Positions 18,856-29,113 of a stretch of 64,000 nucleotides of DNA are shown here, piece by piece. The notes below the pieces were generated by a model. That model ran no database searches, was not told where the DNA came from, and saw only the letters and a list, made by a program, of their open reading frames with translations. Every line of letters starts with the position of its first letter. The first letter of the stretch is position 1. Origin of the DNA: Nocardioides sambongensis. Its GTDB lineage: Bacteria > Actinomycetota > Actinomycetes > Propionibacteriales > Nocardioidaceae. Location of the stretch: the NCBI RefSeq assembly GCF_006494815.1, contig NZ_CP041091.1, positions 434,001 to 498,000 on the forward strand. Direction: 5' to 3'. Both the position numbers and the translations under genes were made by a program.

Positions 18856-21846
18856 GTGAGCACGCGGTGGGGAGCGGTCGTGCGTGGCCTGCGCTACCGG
18901 CGCGGCCAGACGGTGGTCACCCTGCTGGTGATCGCGGTGCTGGCCGCGATCGCCGCGTCGGCGCCCTGGTACGCCCGGATGACCCGCGACCAGACGACGG
19001 TGCGAGCCTTCGACGTCGGTGCTCCGGCGTCGACCCTGCGCATCGACTCGAGTGCCACGTCCGTGCCCGACGACCTGGTGCCCGACGACCCGATGATCAT
19101 CGATCCGGTGCCCAGCCGCGAGGCGGCGGTGGTCTGGGCTCCGCCCGACATCGCCAAGCCCGGCGAGGGACTGCTGCTGAGCCGTGCCGGGGTCTGTGAC
19201 CACCTGCGCTTCGTCGACGGCGGCTGCCCGGCCGGAGCCGGCGAGATCGCCGTGTCCAGCGCCGATCAGGCGCAGTGGGGCCTCGACGTCGGCGCCGCGG
19301 TGCCGTTCGCCCCCTCCACCGGCTCCGGGGCCGGGGGGTCGCTGGAGGTCGTCGGCATCTACCAGGTGGTCGACGGCGAGGATCCCTACTGGTACGGCCT
19401 GGTCCCCGACGGCCGCTCCGGCTGGCGCGACCTGGAGATCCCGGTCGCGGACAAGTTCGTCACCGACCCGGCCACCTGGCGCGACCTCCCCGACATCGGC
19501 GCGCAGAGCCACCTCGACCTTCGCGTCGACGCCACCCGCATCGACTCCGACGACCTGCCACACCTCCAGCAGCTGTACGACGACCTCGACGCCGCCGTGG
19601 TCAGCTCGGGCGAGGAGTCGCTGACCAGCGCGATCCCCGACACCATCGACGAGCTCGAGCACGGTTTCGACGTCGCGGGCCGCGGGATCGCCCTCACGGT
19701 CGGTCAGCTCATCGCGGTCGGGCTGGTCAGCCTGGTGCTCGCCGCGCTGCTCGGCGTGCGCGCGCTGCGCCGCGAGCTCGGGCTGCGGCGGCTGCGTGGC
19801 AGCTCACCGGCCCGGCTCGGCCGCGCCGCCGGTCTGGAGTGGCTCGTCGTCGCGGTGCCCGGCACGCTGGCGGGCTTCCTCGGGGCCGCCGTGTTCGCGC
19901 TCTCCGTGCGCGCCACCTGGCTGGACCAGGCGCGGGTGCTCTGGCCGCCCTGGGGGGCAGTGGCGGCCGCGGCCGCCGTCCCGGTCGTGGGCGTCCTGCT
20001 CGTCGCCCTCCTCACCGACCGGGCGGCCCGAGCCCCGATCCCGAGCCTGCTGCGGGCCACCGACGCACGCGCGTCGACCGGCCGCGTCGGCCTGCTGGTG
20101 CTCGACGTACTGCTCCTGGTCGTCGTCGGCTGCTCGATCCTGGTCGCGCTGACCTCCACCGAGTCCACCCCCATCGTGCTGCTCGCGCCGGCCCTGCTGG
20201 CGGTCGGTGGGGGCGTGCTGGTGTGCCGGGTGCTGGTGCTGCTGATCGGTCGGCTCGGCCCGCACCGGCTGGTCCGCCGGCCCGCGCTCGGCCTCGGTCT
20301 GCTCGAGATCGCCCGCGGGGACGGGCTGCGGGGGATCGTCGTCGTCTCGGCCGTGGCCACCGCGCTCCTGGTGCTGACCACGCAGGCCGCCCTGATCGGC
20401 AACGACAACCGCAACCACCGTGCCGACGTCGAGACCGGCGCGGCCACCGTCTACCGCACCACCGCCGACGCCGGCCAGGTGCAGCGGGTGCTCGACGAGA
20501 TCGACCCGGAGCGCCGGCGGGCCACCGCGGTGGCCACCGTCGGCCGCCCCGCCGACAGCTACCGCATCCTCTACGTCGAGCCGGACGCCTTCCGCCGCAT
20601 CGCCTACGGCGCCACCGAGGCCGCCGACGCCGCCCAGTGGGCGGCGATCACCGCCCCCGCGGGCCGCCCGACCACGCTCACCGGCGACCGGCTACGGGTG
20701 CGGATGACCGGACCGGTCGAGGCGGACGCGTCGATGCAGGTCGGCGTCACCGTGCTCGACGCGACCGGGGAGGCCGAGTCGCTGGTGGTCGGGCAGGCGC
20801 GACCCGGCGTACCGGGCACCCAGGCGCTGGAGACGGCGATCGACTGCGCCGAGGAGTGTCGCCTGGTGTCGATCCGGCTCGACCCCGAGGGGGACACGAC
20901 GTTCCGCGGCTCGCTCGCGGTCGACGCGGGCGCGGGCGGCGAGTGGACCCCGGTCGGCCTCGACCCCGACGGGTGGCGGGCGACGGGCGTCGACTTCGAC
21001 GGCTACCGGCTCGGGATCACCGCCGGTCAGCCGGTCGGAGTGCTCGACCTCGACCTGGCGACCGGTGGTTTGCCGGTCGCGGTGCAGTCGACCTACCTGG
21101 CCTCCAGCCTGCCGGTCCTCGTCTCGGAGCGGATGCAGGCAACGGTGGAGGACGGCCGCGAGGTGCACACCCCCGGCACGGCGCTGCTTCCGGTCGAGGT
21201 GCGCGGGAGCCTGCACGACGCGACGCCGCGACTCCTGGAGGACGCGCTGTTGAGCGACCTCGCGACCGCGACCCGGTACGGCGACGCCCGCACCGACTCG
21301 ACCTCCGAGGTCTCGCTCTGGTTCGCCGCAGGTGCCGACGACGACGCGTTCGTCGCGGAGCTGGAACGGCGCGGTGTGCGGCTGACCGAGCTGGGTGACG
21401 CCGCCGAGGCGCGGTCGGTCTACGCGGACTCCTCCGAGGCGCTGGCCAATCGGCTGAACCCGGTCGCCGCGGTGCTCGTGGCGCTGCTGGCGGCCGCTGC
21501 CCTCGGGCTCACCCTGGCCGGTGGCTGGCGCCGTCGCCGCGACGACGCGGAGGCGCTCGACCTGGCCGGCGTGCCGCGCCGGGTGTGGCTGCGCGCCAGC
21601 AGGGTCGCGCTGCTGCTCCCGGTCCTCGCCGGGGTGGCCGTCGGCGCCGTGGCCGGCGCGGTCGGGACGTCGTTCGCCGTGCGCCGGGTGCCGATCTTCG
21701 CCACGGCCGAGCCGGCGGTCCACCTGCAGCTGGACCTGCACCGGGCCGCGCTCGTCGCCGCCGTCGCGGTCGCGCTGCTGGTGCTGCTGGGCGTGGCCGC
21801 GGCCGCGGGACGATCCATCGCCGCCGGGCGGAGGGGGGAGCGATGA
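18856..21846 (+). CDS. FtsX-type ABC transporter permease (MacB-like topology, large extracytoplasmic domains)
   Basis: 996 residues. A first transmembrane helix (about residues 17-38) leads into an extracytoplasmic domain, then a block of helices (about 275-480) with an FtsX-like core, a second large extracytoplasmic domain (about 490-850), and three final helices (about 870-980, starting LNPVAAVLVALLAAAA). This is the double FtsX architecture of mechanotransmission-type ABC systems. The GTG at 18856 has GAGG upstream. The gene overlaps the first ATPase gene by ATGA, so permease and both ATPases form one operon. Substrate unknown; lipoprotein, peptide or signal transduction roles are all possible. 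Confidence 0.85.
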   Translation: MSTRWGAVVRGLRYRRGQTVVTLLVIAVLAAIAASAPWYARMTRDQTTVRAFDVGAPASTLRIDSSATSVPDDLVPDDPMIIDPVPSREAAVVWAPPDIAKPGEGLLLSRAGVCDHLRFVDGGCPAGAGEIAVSSADQAQWGLDVGAAVPFAPSTGSGAGGSLEVVGIYQVVDGEDPYWYGLVPDGRSGWRDLEIPVADKFVTDPATWRDLPDIGAQSHLDLRVDATRIDSDDLPHLQQLYDDLDAAVVSSGEESLTSAIPDTIDELEHGFDVAGRGIALTVGQLIAVGLVSLVLAALLGVRALRRELGLRRLRGSSPARLGRAAGLEWLVVAVPGTLAGFLGAAVFALSVRATWLDQARVLWPPWGAVAAAAAVPVVGVLLVALLTDRAARAPIPSLLRATDARASTGRVGLLVLDVLLLVVVGCSILVALTSTESTPIVLLAPALLAVGGGVLVCRVLVLLIGRLGPHRLVRRPALGLGLLEIARGDGLRGIVVVSAVATALLVLTTQAALIGNDNRNHRADVETGAATVYRTTADAGQVQRVLDEIDPERRRATAVATVGRPADSYRILYVEPDAFRRIAYGATEAADAAQWAAITAPAGRPTTLTGDRLRVRMTGPVEADASMQVGVTVLDATGEAESLVVGQARPGVPGTQALETAIDCAEECRLVSIRLDPEGDTTFRGSLAVDAGAGGEWTPVGLDPDGWRATGVDFDGYRLGITAGQPVGVLDLDLATGGLPVAVQSTYLASSLPVLVSERMQATVEDGREVHTPGTALLPVEVRGSLHDATPRLLEDALLSDLATATRYGDARTDSTSEVSLWFAAGADDDAFVAELERRGVRLTELGDAAEARSVYADSSEALANRLNPVAAVLVALLAAAALGLTLAGGWRRRRDDAEALDLAGVPRRVWLRASRVALLLPVLAGVAVGAVAGAVGTSFAVRRVPIFATAEPAVHLQLDLHRAALVAAVAVALLVLLGVAAAAGRSIAAGRRGER

Positions 21847-22709
21847 GCGGTCCGACCGTCGAGCACGGCGGTGGCGAGCACCCCGGGGTCGCCGTCGCGG
21901 CGCACGCCGTCGTCCACATCTACCGCACCGAGGGCCACGACGTGGCGGCACTGTCCGGCGTGACGCTGACGGTGCCGGCGGGAGAGGTGGTGGCGCTGCT
22001 GGGCCCGTCGGGCTCCGGGAAGTCGACCCTGCTGCAGCTGTGTGCCGGTCTGCTCCGCCCGGCCGCCGGCCGGCTCACCGTCGGTGGCGAGGACCTGGCC
22101 CGCCTCTCGCCCGCCGAGCTCGACGAGTTCCGCCGGGTCACGCTGGGCATGGTGCTGCAGGGTGCCGACACCAACGTCGTGCCGTACCTGACCTGCGCCG
22201 ACAACGTGCGATTCGCCCGTCCCGGGCTGAGCGCGACGCAGGTCTCCGAGGCGCTCGCCCTGGTGGGTCTGGCCGGGTACGACGACCGGGAGGTGACCAC
22301 CTTCGGCCCCGGTGACCTGCAGCTGCTCGCCCTCGCCGGGGCCGTCGCCCACCGGCCCCGGCTGCTGCTCGCCGACGAGCCGACCAGCAAGCTCGACCAC
22401 GCCTCGCGCGACATCGTGACGGAGGCGATCTTCCGGATCAACGCCGAGCTCGGCACCACCGTGCTGCTGGTGACCCACGACCCGGTGGTCGCCGCCCGGA
22501 TGCCTCGCACGGTGACCATCCGCGACGGCCGGATCGGTGCGGAGGGCCGCTCCGGTGAGGAGTTCGCCGTGGTCAGCGCCGACGGCTCCCTGCCGCTGCC
22601 GCCGGACCTGCTGGCCGACCTGCCGCCGGGCACCCTGCTGCGGGTGCTGCCCGAACCCGACGGGGTGCGACTCGTCAGAGCGGAGGACGACGATGCTGCG
22701 ACTGACTGA
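21843..22709 (+). CDS. ABC ATPase with intact Walker motifs but degenerate signature
   Basis: 288 residues. Walker A GPSGSGKST (about residue 54), Walker B LLLADEPTSKLD with the catalytic Glu (about 175) and the H-loop THDP are normal. The signature LSGGQ is replaced by FGPGD (about 153). A C-terminal extension of about 50 residues follows the ABC core. It overlaps the permease gene and the second ATPase gene. The second ATPase shows the complementary defect, so the two probably form a heterodimer with one working and one degenerate nucleotide site. Confidence 0.88.
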   Translation: MSGPTVEHGGGEHPGVAVAAHAVVHIYRTEGHDVAALSGVTLTVPAGEVVALLGPSGSGKSTLLQLCAGLLRPAAGRLTVGGEDLARLSPAELDEFRRVTLGMVLQGADTNVVPYLTCADNVRFARPGLSATQVSEALALVGLAGYDDREVTTFGPGDLQLLALAGAVAHRPRLLLADEPTSKLDHASRDIVTEAIFRINAELGTTVLLVTHDPVVAARMPRTVTIRDGRIGAEGRSGEEFAVVSADGSLPLPPDLLADLPPGTLLRVLPEPDGVRLVRAEDDDAATD

Positions 22710-23307
22710 TCTCGCCGTCAGCCACGGCGGCCGGGCCGCGCTCGCGCCGCTGTCGCTGGAGGTGCCGTCGGGGCGGCTGGTCGCCGTCACCGGGCCCTCG
22801 GGGTCGGGCAAGACCTCGTTGCTGCTCGCCATCGCGGGGCGGATCCCGGCCCGCGGCGAGGTCACCCTGGACGGCCGGCCGCTGCGACCGAGCGACGTCG
22901 CGCTGGTGCCGCAGGGCAACCACCTTGCCCGGGTGCTCACCGCGCTGGAGAACATCGCGCTGCCGCTGGCGGCGACCGGAGGCGCCGACCCGGTCGGGCT
23001 CGCCGACGCGGCCCTGCACACCGTGGGGCTCGGTGAGAGCGGCAACCACCTGGTCGAGGAGCTCTCCGGCGGCCAGCAGCAACGGGTGGCCGTGGCGCGA
23101 GCGCTCGCCCGCTCTGCCGACGTACTGTTGGCCGACGACTGCACCAGCGACCTCGACGGCGCGAACCGGGAGAAGGTGCTGGCCGCGCTGCGCGCCGAGG
23201 CCCGCCGCGGCGCGCACGTGCTGTGCGCGACCAACGACCTCGACGCCGCCGACGAGTGCGACGAGCACCTGGCGCTCGACGAGGGCGTGGTCAGCCGGGT
23301 GCGCTGA
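22693..23307 (+). CDS. ABC ATPase with intact signature but altered Walker B
   Basis: 204 residues, a compact LolD/MacB-size ATPase. Walker A GPSGSGKTS (about residue 33), a normal LSGGQQQRVAVARAL signature (about 123), and a Walker B that reads VLLADDCTSDLDG, in which the catalytic Glu is an Asp and the following Pro is Cys. The position of the H-loop His is occupied by Asn in CATNDLD. The ATG at 22693 overlaps the previous gene by 17 bases. These changes fit a partner that gives its signature to the active site formed with the first ATPase. Confidence 0.87.
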   Translation: MLRLTDLAVSHGGRAALAPLSLEVPSGRLVAVTGPSGSGKTSLLLAIAGRIPARGEVTLDGRPLRPSDVALVPQGNHLARVLTALENIALPLAATGGADPVGLADAALHTVGLGESGNHLVEELSGGQQQRVAVARALARSADVLLADDCTSDLDGANREKVLAALRAEARRGAHVLCATNDLDAADECDEHLALDEGVVSRVR

Positions 23308-23330
23308 CCCGCCCGTCGGTTGGTCCAGTC

Positions 23331-24221
23331 TCAGGTCGGCGGGATCTCCGCCTGCACCGGCTGCCGGGTGGCACGGGTCGCGCCGATGCTCGCCACCACC
23401 ACGCAGCCGATCGCGGCCCACTGCAGACCGTGCAGCTCCTCGCCGACGACGATCAGCCCGGCGAGGGCCGCCGCGGCCGGCTCCAGGCTCATCAGCACGC
23501 CGAAGGTGGCCGGCGGCAGCCGGCGCAGAGCGACCAGCTCGGCGCTGTAGGGCACCACCGAGCTGAGCAGGCCGACGGCGGCGCCGACCAGCAGGATCCG
23601 GGGGTCGATGAGCTCCCCGGTGTCGGTCAGCGCCAACCCGGGCGAGAGCAGGCAGACCGCCACCAGGCTGGCGACCGCGAGGCCGTCGAGCCCCTCCCAC
23701 CGGCGTCCGGTGTGCGCGCTGAGCAGGATGTAGCCGGCCCAGGCGGCGCCGGCGAGCAGCGCGAAGGCGACGCCGACGGGGTCGAGGGTGCTGCGCTCCG
23801 CGCCCAGCAGGACCACGCCGAGCGCGGCCAGGCCCACCCAGGCGAGGTCCCGGGCCCGGCGGAAGCCGACGGCGGCGAGCAGCAGCGGTCCGATGAACTC
23901 GATGGTCACCGCGACGCCGATCGGGATCCGGGAGAAGGACTGGTAGATGGCCCAGTTCATCAGGCCGAGGGTGGCGCCGAAGCCGATCGCGGTGAGCCAG
24001 TCGGCGCGGCTGCGGCCCCGCCAGCGTGGCCGAGCGATCAGCAGTAGCACGACGGTGCTGGTCGCCAGCCGCAGCCACACGATGCCGGTCGGTGAGACCT
24101 CGTCGAAGAGCGTCTTCGCGAATCCCGCGCCGAGCTGCACCGACGCGATCCCGACCATCACCAGCGCCACAGCCACGCCGAGCGAGGGGACGCCGTGGCG
24201 CTGCTCGGTGGGGACGTGCAC
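23331..24221 (-). CDS. EamA-family (DMT superfamily) exporter, RhtA-like
   Basis: 296 residues with ten hydrophobic helices in two EamA repeats. The start of each half shows the family pattern (VQLGAGFAKTLFDEVSPTGIVWLRL; and VVPYSAELVALRRLPPATFGVLMSLEPAAAALAGLIVVGE). The second segment is characteristic of the RhtA-type amino acid or nucleoside exporters of actinobacteria. The GTG start is six bases behind TAGATT, which suggests a leaderless mRNA. It is convergent with the ABC operon. Substrate not predictable, though export of amino acids such as threonine or homoserine is known in the family. Confidence 0.88.
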   Translation of the reverse strand: MHVPTEQRHGVPSLGVAVALVMVGIASVQLGAGFAKTLFDEVSPTGIVWLRLATSTVVLLLIARPRWRGRSRADWLTAIGFGATLGLMNWAIYQSFSRIPIGVAVTIEFIGPLLLAAVGFRRARDLAWVGLAALGVVLLGAERSTLDPVGVAFALLAGAAWAGYILLSAHTGRRWEGLDGLAVASLVAVCLLSPGLALTDTGELIDPRILLVGAAVGLLSSVVPYSAELVALRRLPPATFGVLMSLEPAAAALAGLIVVGEELHGLQWAAIGCVVVASIGATRATRQPVQAEIPPT

Positions 24222-24338
24222 CGGATCAATCTAGAAGGCGGGCGATGAGTTCGGGTCGCCGCGTCGGTCGATACCGGTCAGGGACTACCTGTGCGAGTCT
24301 GGGCCCACCGCAGCGCCCGGAGGAAAAGAGGCAGAGCG

Positions 24339-25433
24339 ATGACCACCATCCTCATGGTCGGCACCCGCAAGGGGTTGTGGATCGGACGGTCCGAGGACCG
24401 GGAGACCTGGGACTTCACCGGGCCCCACCACGACATGGAGGAGGTCTACTCCTGCCTGGTCGACACCCGACCGACCGCCTCAGGAGGACCGCCCCGGCTG
24501 CTCGCCGGGGCCTCGTCGAGCTGGCTCGGCCCGCAGGTGCGCTGGTCCGACGACCTGGGCGCGACCTGGCAGGAGACCCCGGGCGGCGGCATCCGCTTCC
24601 CGGACGGTGCCGGCGCCACCGTCGAGCGGGTCTGGCAGCTGGTGCCCGGTGTCGAGGACGGCGTGGTCTGGGCCGGCACCGAGCCGGGCGCGGTCTGGCG
24701 CTCCGCCGACGGCGGTGCCAGCTTCGCCCTGGTCGAGGGCCTGTGGAACCACCCGCACCGCGCCGAGTGGGGCGCGGGCTTCGGTGGCCAGGCGTTCCAC
24801 ACCATCCTCCCGCACCCCGACGCCCCGGAGTCGATGACGGTCGCGATCTCCACCGGCGGCGTCTACCGGACCACCGACGGCGGGGCGTCCTGGTCGCCGC
24901 GCAACGCTGGCATCCGCGCCGACTTCCTGCCCGAGGACCAGCAGTACCCCGAGTTCGGGCAGTGCGTGCACAAGGTCGCCCGGCACCCGGCGCGACCGGC
25001 GCGCCTCTTCGCCCAGAACCACGGCGGCGTCTACCGCTCCGACGACGAGGGTGGTGCGTGGACCTCGATCGGCGACACCCTGCCCAGCGACTTCGGGTTC
25101 CCCGTGGTTGTCCACCCGCACCGGCCCGACACCCTCTACGTCTTCCCGCTGGCCGGTGGTGGGGAGGGCCGGTACCCACCCGAGGGCCGGGCCCGGGTGT
25201 GGTCCTCCGACGACGCCGGCGCCTCCTGGACGTCGTACGACGCCGGGCTGCCCGAGTCGTTCTTCGTCGGCGTGATGCGCGACGGGATGTGCATCGACGC
25301 GGACGATCCGGCAGGGGTGTACCTCGGCGCCCGCAACGGCACGGTCTGGGCCTCGGCCGACGACGGACGCAGCTGGCGCCAGGTCGTGGCGAACCTCCCG
25401 GACGTGATGGCGCTGAAGGTGGGCAGCTACTGA
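24339..25433 (+). CDS. BNR/sialidase-type beta-propeller repeat protein
   Basis: 364 residues. Four or five blades carry Asp-box-like motifs ([49 protein letters not shown]), which mark BNR/YCF48-type propellers. There is no signal peptide, so it is probably cytoplasmic. The ATG at 24339 follows CGGAGGAAAAGAG. A sialidase activity is not supported: the catalytic Arg triad could not be identified. It lies 61 bases ahead of ilvD; co-transcription is possible but ilvD has its own -10 element. Similar proteins are often annotated as glycosyl hydrolase without evidence. Confidence 0.85.
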   Translation: MTTILMVGTRKGLWIGRSEDRETWDFTGPHHDMEEVYSCLVDTRPTASGGPPRLLAGASSSWLGPQVRWSDDLGATWQETPGGGIRFPDGAGATVERVWQLVPGVEDGVVWAGTEPGAVWRSADGGASFALVEGLWNHPHRAEWGAGFGGQAFHTILPHPDAPESMTVAISTGGVYRTTDGGASWSPRNAGIRADFLPEDQQYPEFGQCVHKVARHPARPARLFAQNHGGVYRSDDEGGAWTSIGDTLPSDFGFPVVVHPHRPDTLYVFPLAGGGEGRYPPEGRARVWSSDDAGASWTSYDAGLPESFFVGVMRDGMCIDADDPAGVYLGARNGTVWASADDGRSWRQVVANLPDVMALKVGSY

Positions 25434-25494
25434 CCGCGCCGGGACCGGTCCGGCACCCCTGCCGAGGAGAGGCGCCGCGGCTACGCTGGCCGGC

Positions 25495-27177
25495 ATGAGC
25501 GACAGCCCCGAGATCGACATCAAGCCCCGCTCGCGCGACGTCACCGACGGACTGGAACGGGCCGCCGCCCGCGGGATGCTGCGCGCGGTCGGGATGGGGG
25601 ACGACGACTTCGCCAAGCCGCAGATCGGGGTCGCCTCCAGCTGGAACGAGATCACCCCGTGCAACCTCTCCCTCGACCGGCTGGCCAAGGCCGTCAAGAA
25701 CGGGGTGCACGCCGCCGGCGGCTATCCGTTGGAGTTCGGCACGATCTCGGTCTCCGACGGGATCTCGATGGGTCACGAGGGGATGCACTTCTCGCTGGTC
25801 TCCCGCGAGGTGATCGCGGACTCGGTGGAGGTCGTGATGAACGCCGAGCGGCTGGACGGCTCGGTGCTGCTGGCCGGCTGCGACAAGTCGCTGCCCGGGA
25901 TGATGATGGCGGCCGCCCGCCTCGACCTGGCCAGCGTCTTCCTCTACGCCGGCTCGATCATGCCGGGCAACGTGGACGGCCGCGACGTCACGATCATCGA
26001 CGCCTTCGAGGCGGTCGGTGCCTGCCTCGCGGGTCGGATCAGCCGCGACGAGGTCGACCGCATCGAGCGGGCCATCTGCCCCGGCGAGGGCGCCTGCGGC
26101 GGCATGTACACCGCGAACACGATGGCCGCCGTGGGGGAGGCGCTGGGCATGTCGCTGCCCGGCTCGGCGGCCCCGCCCGCCGTCGACCGGCGCCGTGACG
26201 GGTTCGCGCACAAGTCCGGCGAGGCCGTGGTCGAGATGCTCCGCCGGGGCATCACCGCGCGCCAGATCATGACCAAGGAGGCGTTCGAGAACGCGATCAC
26301 CGTGGTGATGGCGCTCGGCGGCTCCACCAACGCCGTGCTGCACCTGCTGGCGATCGCCCGCGAGGCCGAGGTCGACCTCACCCTGGACGACTTCAACCGG
26401 ATCGGTGACCGGGTGCCGCACCTGGCCGACCTCAAGCCGTTCGGCAAGTACGTGATGAACGACGTCGACAAGATCGGCGGCATCCCGGTGGTGATGAAGG
26501 CCCTCCTCGACGCGGGCCTGTTGCACGGCGACTGCCTCACCGTCACCGGACGGACCATGGCCGAGAACCTCGCCGAGATCGCTCCACCCGACCTCGACGA
26601 CGACGTGATCCACAAGCTCGACCGGCCGATCCACGCCACCGGCGGCCTCACCATCCTCAAGGGCTCTCTCGCGCCGGAGGGCGCGGTGGTGAAGTCGGCC
26701 GGCTTCGACGAGTCGGTCTTCCGTGGCACCGCCCGGGTCTTCGACGGCGAGCGGGCCGCGATGGACGCGCTCGAGGCCGGCGGGATCGGTGCCGGCGACG
26801 TGGTGGTCATCCGGTACGAGGGCCCCAAGGGTGGGCCCGGGATGCGGGAGATGCTGGCCATCACCGGGGCGATCAAGGGCGCCGGCCTGGGCAAGGACGT
26901 GCTGCTCGTCACCGACGGGCGGTTCTCCGGCGGCACCACCGGCCTGTGCGTGGGGCACATCGCCCCGGAGGCGGTCGACGGCGGGCCGATCGCTTTCGTC
27001 CGGGACGGCGACCCGATCGTGCTGGACGTGCAGAACCGGACGCTCGACGTGGAGATGGACGACCTGGAGGAGCGCCGGACCGGCTGGTCGCCGCGGCCGC
27101 CGAAGTACACCCGGGGCGTCCTCGGCAAGTACGCGGCCACCGTCGGGTCGGCCGCGCACGGCGCCGTCACCGGCTGA
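25495..27177 (+). CDS. ilvD: Dihydroxy-acid dehydratase, short (mycobacterial-type) form
   Basis: 560 residues. It dehydrates dihydroxyisovalerate and dihydroxy-methylvalerate in valine and isoleucine synthesis. Iron-sulfur Cys are visible in [21 protein letters not shown] and [15 protein letters not shown], the pattern of the [2Fe-2S] type as in M. tuberculosis IlvD. The active-site region GRFSGGTTG lies near the C-terminus (about residue 480). The ATG follows TACGCT by seven bases, a leaderless-type start. A second, longer dehydratase gene of another subclass follows at 27267. Confidence 0.95.
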   Translation: MSDSPEIDIKPRSRDVTDGLERAAARGMLRAVGMGDDDFAKPQIGVASSWNEITPCNLSLDRLAKAVKNGVHAAGGYPLEFGTISVSDGISMGHEGMHFSLVSREVIADSVEVVMNAERLDGSVLLAGCDKSLPGMMMAAARLDLASVFLYAGSIMPGNVDGRDVTIIDAFEAVGACLAGRISRDEVDRIERAICPGEGACGGMYTANTMAAVGEALGMSLPGSAAPPAVDRRRDGFAHKSGEAVVEMLRRGITARQIMTKEAFENAITVVMALGGSTNAVLHLLAIAREAEVDLTLDDFNRIGDRVPHLADLKPFGKYVMNDVDKIGGIPVVMKALLDAGLLHGDCLTVTGRTMAENLAEIAPPDLDDDVIHKLDRPIHATGGLTILKGSLAPEGAVVKSAGFDESVFRGTARVFDGERAAMDALEAGGIGAGDVVVIRYEGPKGGPGMREMLAITGAIKGAGLGKDVLLVTDGRFSGGTTGLCVGHIAPEAVDGGPIAFVRDGDPIVLDVQNRTLDVEMDDLEERRTGWSPRPPKYTRGVLGKYAATVGSAAHGAVTG

Positions 27178-27266
27178 TCCGGGGCCGCTGCGGGACCGTT
27201 CCGGTCGAGGTGTCCAGCGCGGGGCCGACGGCGGGCGGAGGCCCCGCGCGGGCGTAGCCTTGCGTC

Positions 27267-29113
27267 ATGCCCATCCTTCGTTCTGCGACGTCCACCCAGG
27301 GGCGCAACATGGCGGGCGCTCGGGCCCTGTGGCGCGCGACCGGCATGACCGACTCCGACTTCGGCAAGCCGATCGTGGCGGTCGCCAACTCCTTCACCGA
27401 GTTCGTGCCCGGCCATGTGCACCTGCGCAACATGGGCAAGCTCGTCGCCGACTCCGTCAAGGACGCCGGCGGCGTCGCCAAGGAGTTCAACACGATCGCC
27501 GTCGACGACGGCATCGCGATGGGCCACGGCGGGATGCTCTACTCGCTGCCCAGCCGCGAGCTGATCGCCGACGCGGTGGAGTACATGGTCAACGCGCACT
27601 GCGCCGACGCCCTGGTCTGCATCTCCAACTGCGACAAGATCACCCCCGGGATGCTGATCGCCGCGCTGCGGCTCAACATCCCCACCGTCTTCGTCTCCGG
27701 CGGCCCGATGGAGGCCGGCAAGACCGTCGCCATCGAGGGCATCGTGCACGAGAAGCTCGACCTGGTCGACGCGATGGTCGCCTCCGCCAACGAGGCCGTC
27801 ACCGACGAGCAGCTCGACACCATCGAGCGCTCTGCCTGCCCCACCTGCGGCTCCTGCTCGGGCATGTTCACCGCCAACTCGATGAACTGCCTCACCGAGG
27901 CGATCGGGCTCTCCCTGCCCGGCAACGGCTCCACGCTGGCCACCCACGCCGCCCGCAAGGACCTCTTCCTCGAGGCCGGTCGGCTGATCGTCCAGATCGC
28001 GAAGGAGTACTACGAGAACGACGACAGCTCGGTCCTGCCTCGGGAGATCGCCAATCGCTCCGCCTTCGAGAACGCGGTCGCCCTCGACGTCGCCATGGGT
28101 GGCTCGACCAACACCGTGCTGCACCTGCTGGCCGCCGCCCGCGAGGCCGAGCTCGAGTTCAGCGTGCACGACATCGATGCCATCTCGCGTCGCGTGCCCT
28201 GCCTGTCCAAGGTCGCGCCGAACAGCCCGAAGTACCACATGGAGGACGTGCACCGCGCCGGCGGCATCCCCGCCCTGCTGGGCGAGCTGCACCGCGGCGG
28301 CGTGCTCAAGACCGACGTCCGTGCCGTCCATGCCCCCGACCTCGACACCTGGCTGGGGAGTGGGACATCCGCGCCGCGGCCCCGAGCGCGGCGGCGCAGC
28401 AGCTCTTCCACGCCGCCCCCGGGGGCGTGCGTACGACGGAGGCGTTCTCCACCGACAACCTCTGGGCCAGCCTGGACACCGACGCCGCCGAGGGCTGCAT
28501 CCGCGACCTCGAGCACGCCTACTCCGCCGACGGCGGACTGGCCATCCTGAGCGGCAACATCGCTCCCGACGGCTGCGTGGTGAAGACCGCGGGCGTCCCG
28601 GACGAGTGCCTGACCTTCCGGGGCGAGGCGATCGTCTTCGAGTCCCAGGACGACGCGGTCCAGGGCATCCTGGACAAGAGTGTCGGCGAGAGACACGTCG
28701 TGGTGATCCGCTACGAGGGCCCCAAGGGAGGCCCCGGCATGCAGGAGATGCTCTACCCGACCTCGTTCCTCAAGGGCCGTGGGCTGGGGCAGAAGTGCGC
28801 GCTGATCACCGACGGCCGGTTCTCCGGCGGCACCAGCGGACTCTCCATCGGGCACATCTCGCCCGAAGCCGCCGGCGGTGGCCTGATCGCGCTGATCGAG
28901 GACGGCGACCCGATCTGGATCGACATCCCCAACCGGCGGATCGAGCTCGAGGTCGATGACATGGTGCTCGACGAGCGCCGGGTCGCCCAGGAGAAGCGCG
29001 AGCGGCCGTTCACCCCGGTCGACCGGCAGCGCCCGGTCTCCGCGGCGCTGCGCGCGTACGCCTCGATGGCCACCGCGGCCTCCGACGGCGCCTACCGTCG
29101 CGTGCCCGAGTGA
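27267..29113 (+). CDS. ilvD: Second dihydroxy-acid dehydratase, long (E. coli-type) form, one apparent frameshift
   Basis: 615 residues if corrected, the length of E. coli IlvD. Cys motifs [10 protein letters not shown] and [19 protein letters not shown] fit the [4Fe-4S] type; the C-terminal [14 protein letters not shown] is intact. The frame breaks at the GGGG run at 28355-28358: adding one G restores [14 protein letters not shown]. Because the repaired protein has the full family length, I treat this as a sequence error. A -10-like TAGCCT lies six bases before the ATG. Either dehydratase could serve the ilvBNC pathway; sugar-acid dehydratase activity for one of them cannot be excluded. Confidence 0.9.

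Noticed and set aside
25441..25494. BNR protein and ilvD as one required operon
   Set aside because: ilvD has its own leaderless-type -10 element; co-transcription is possible but not supported.
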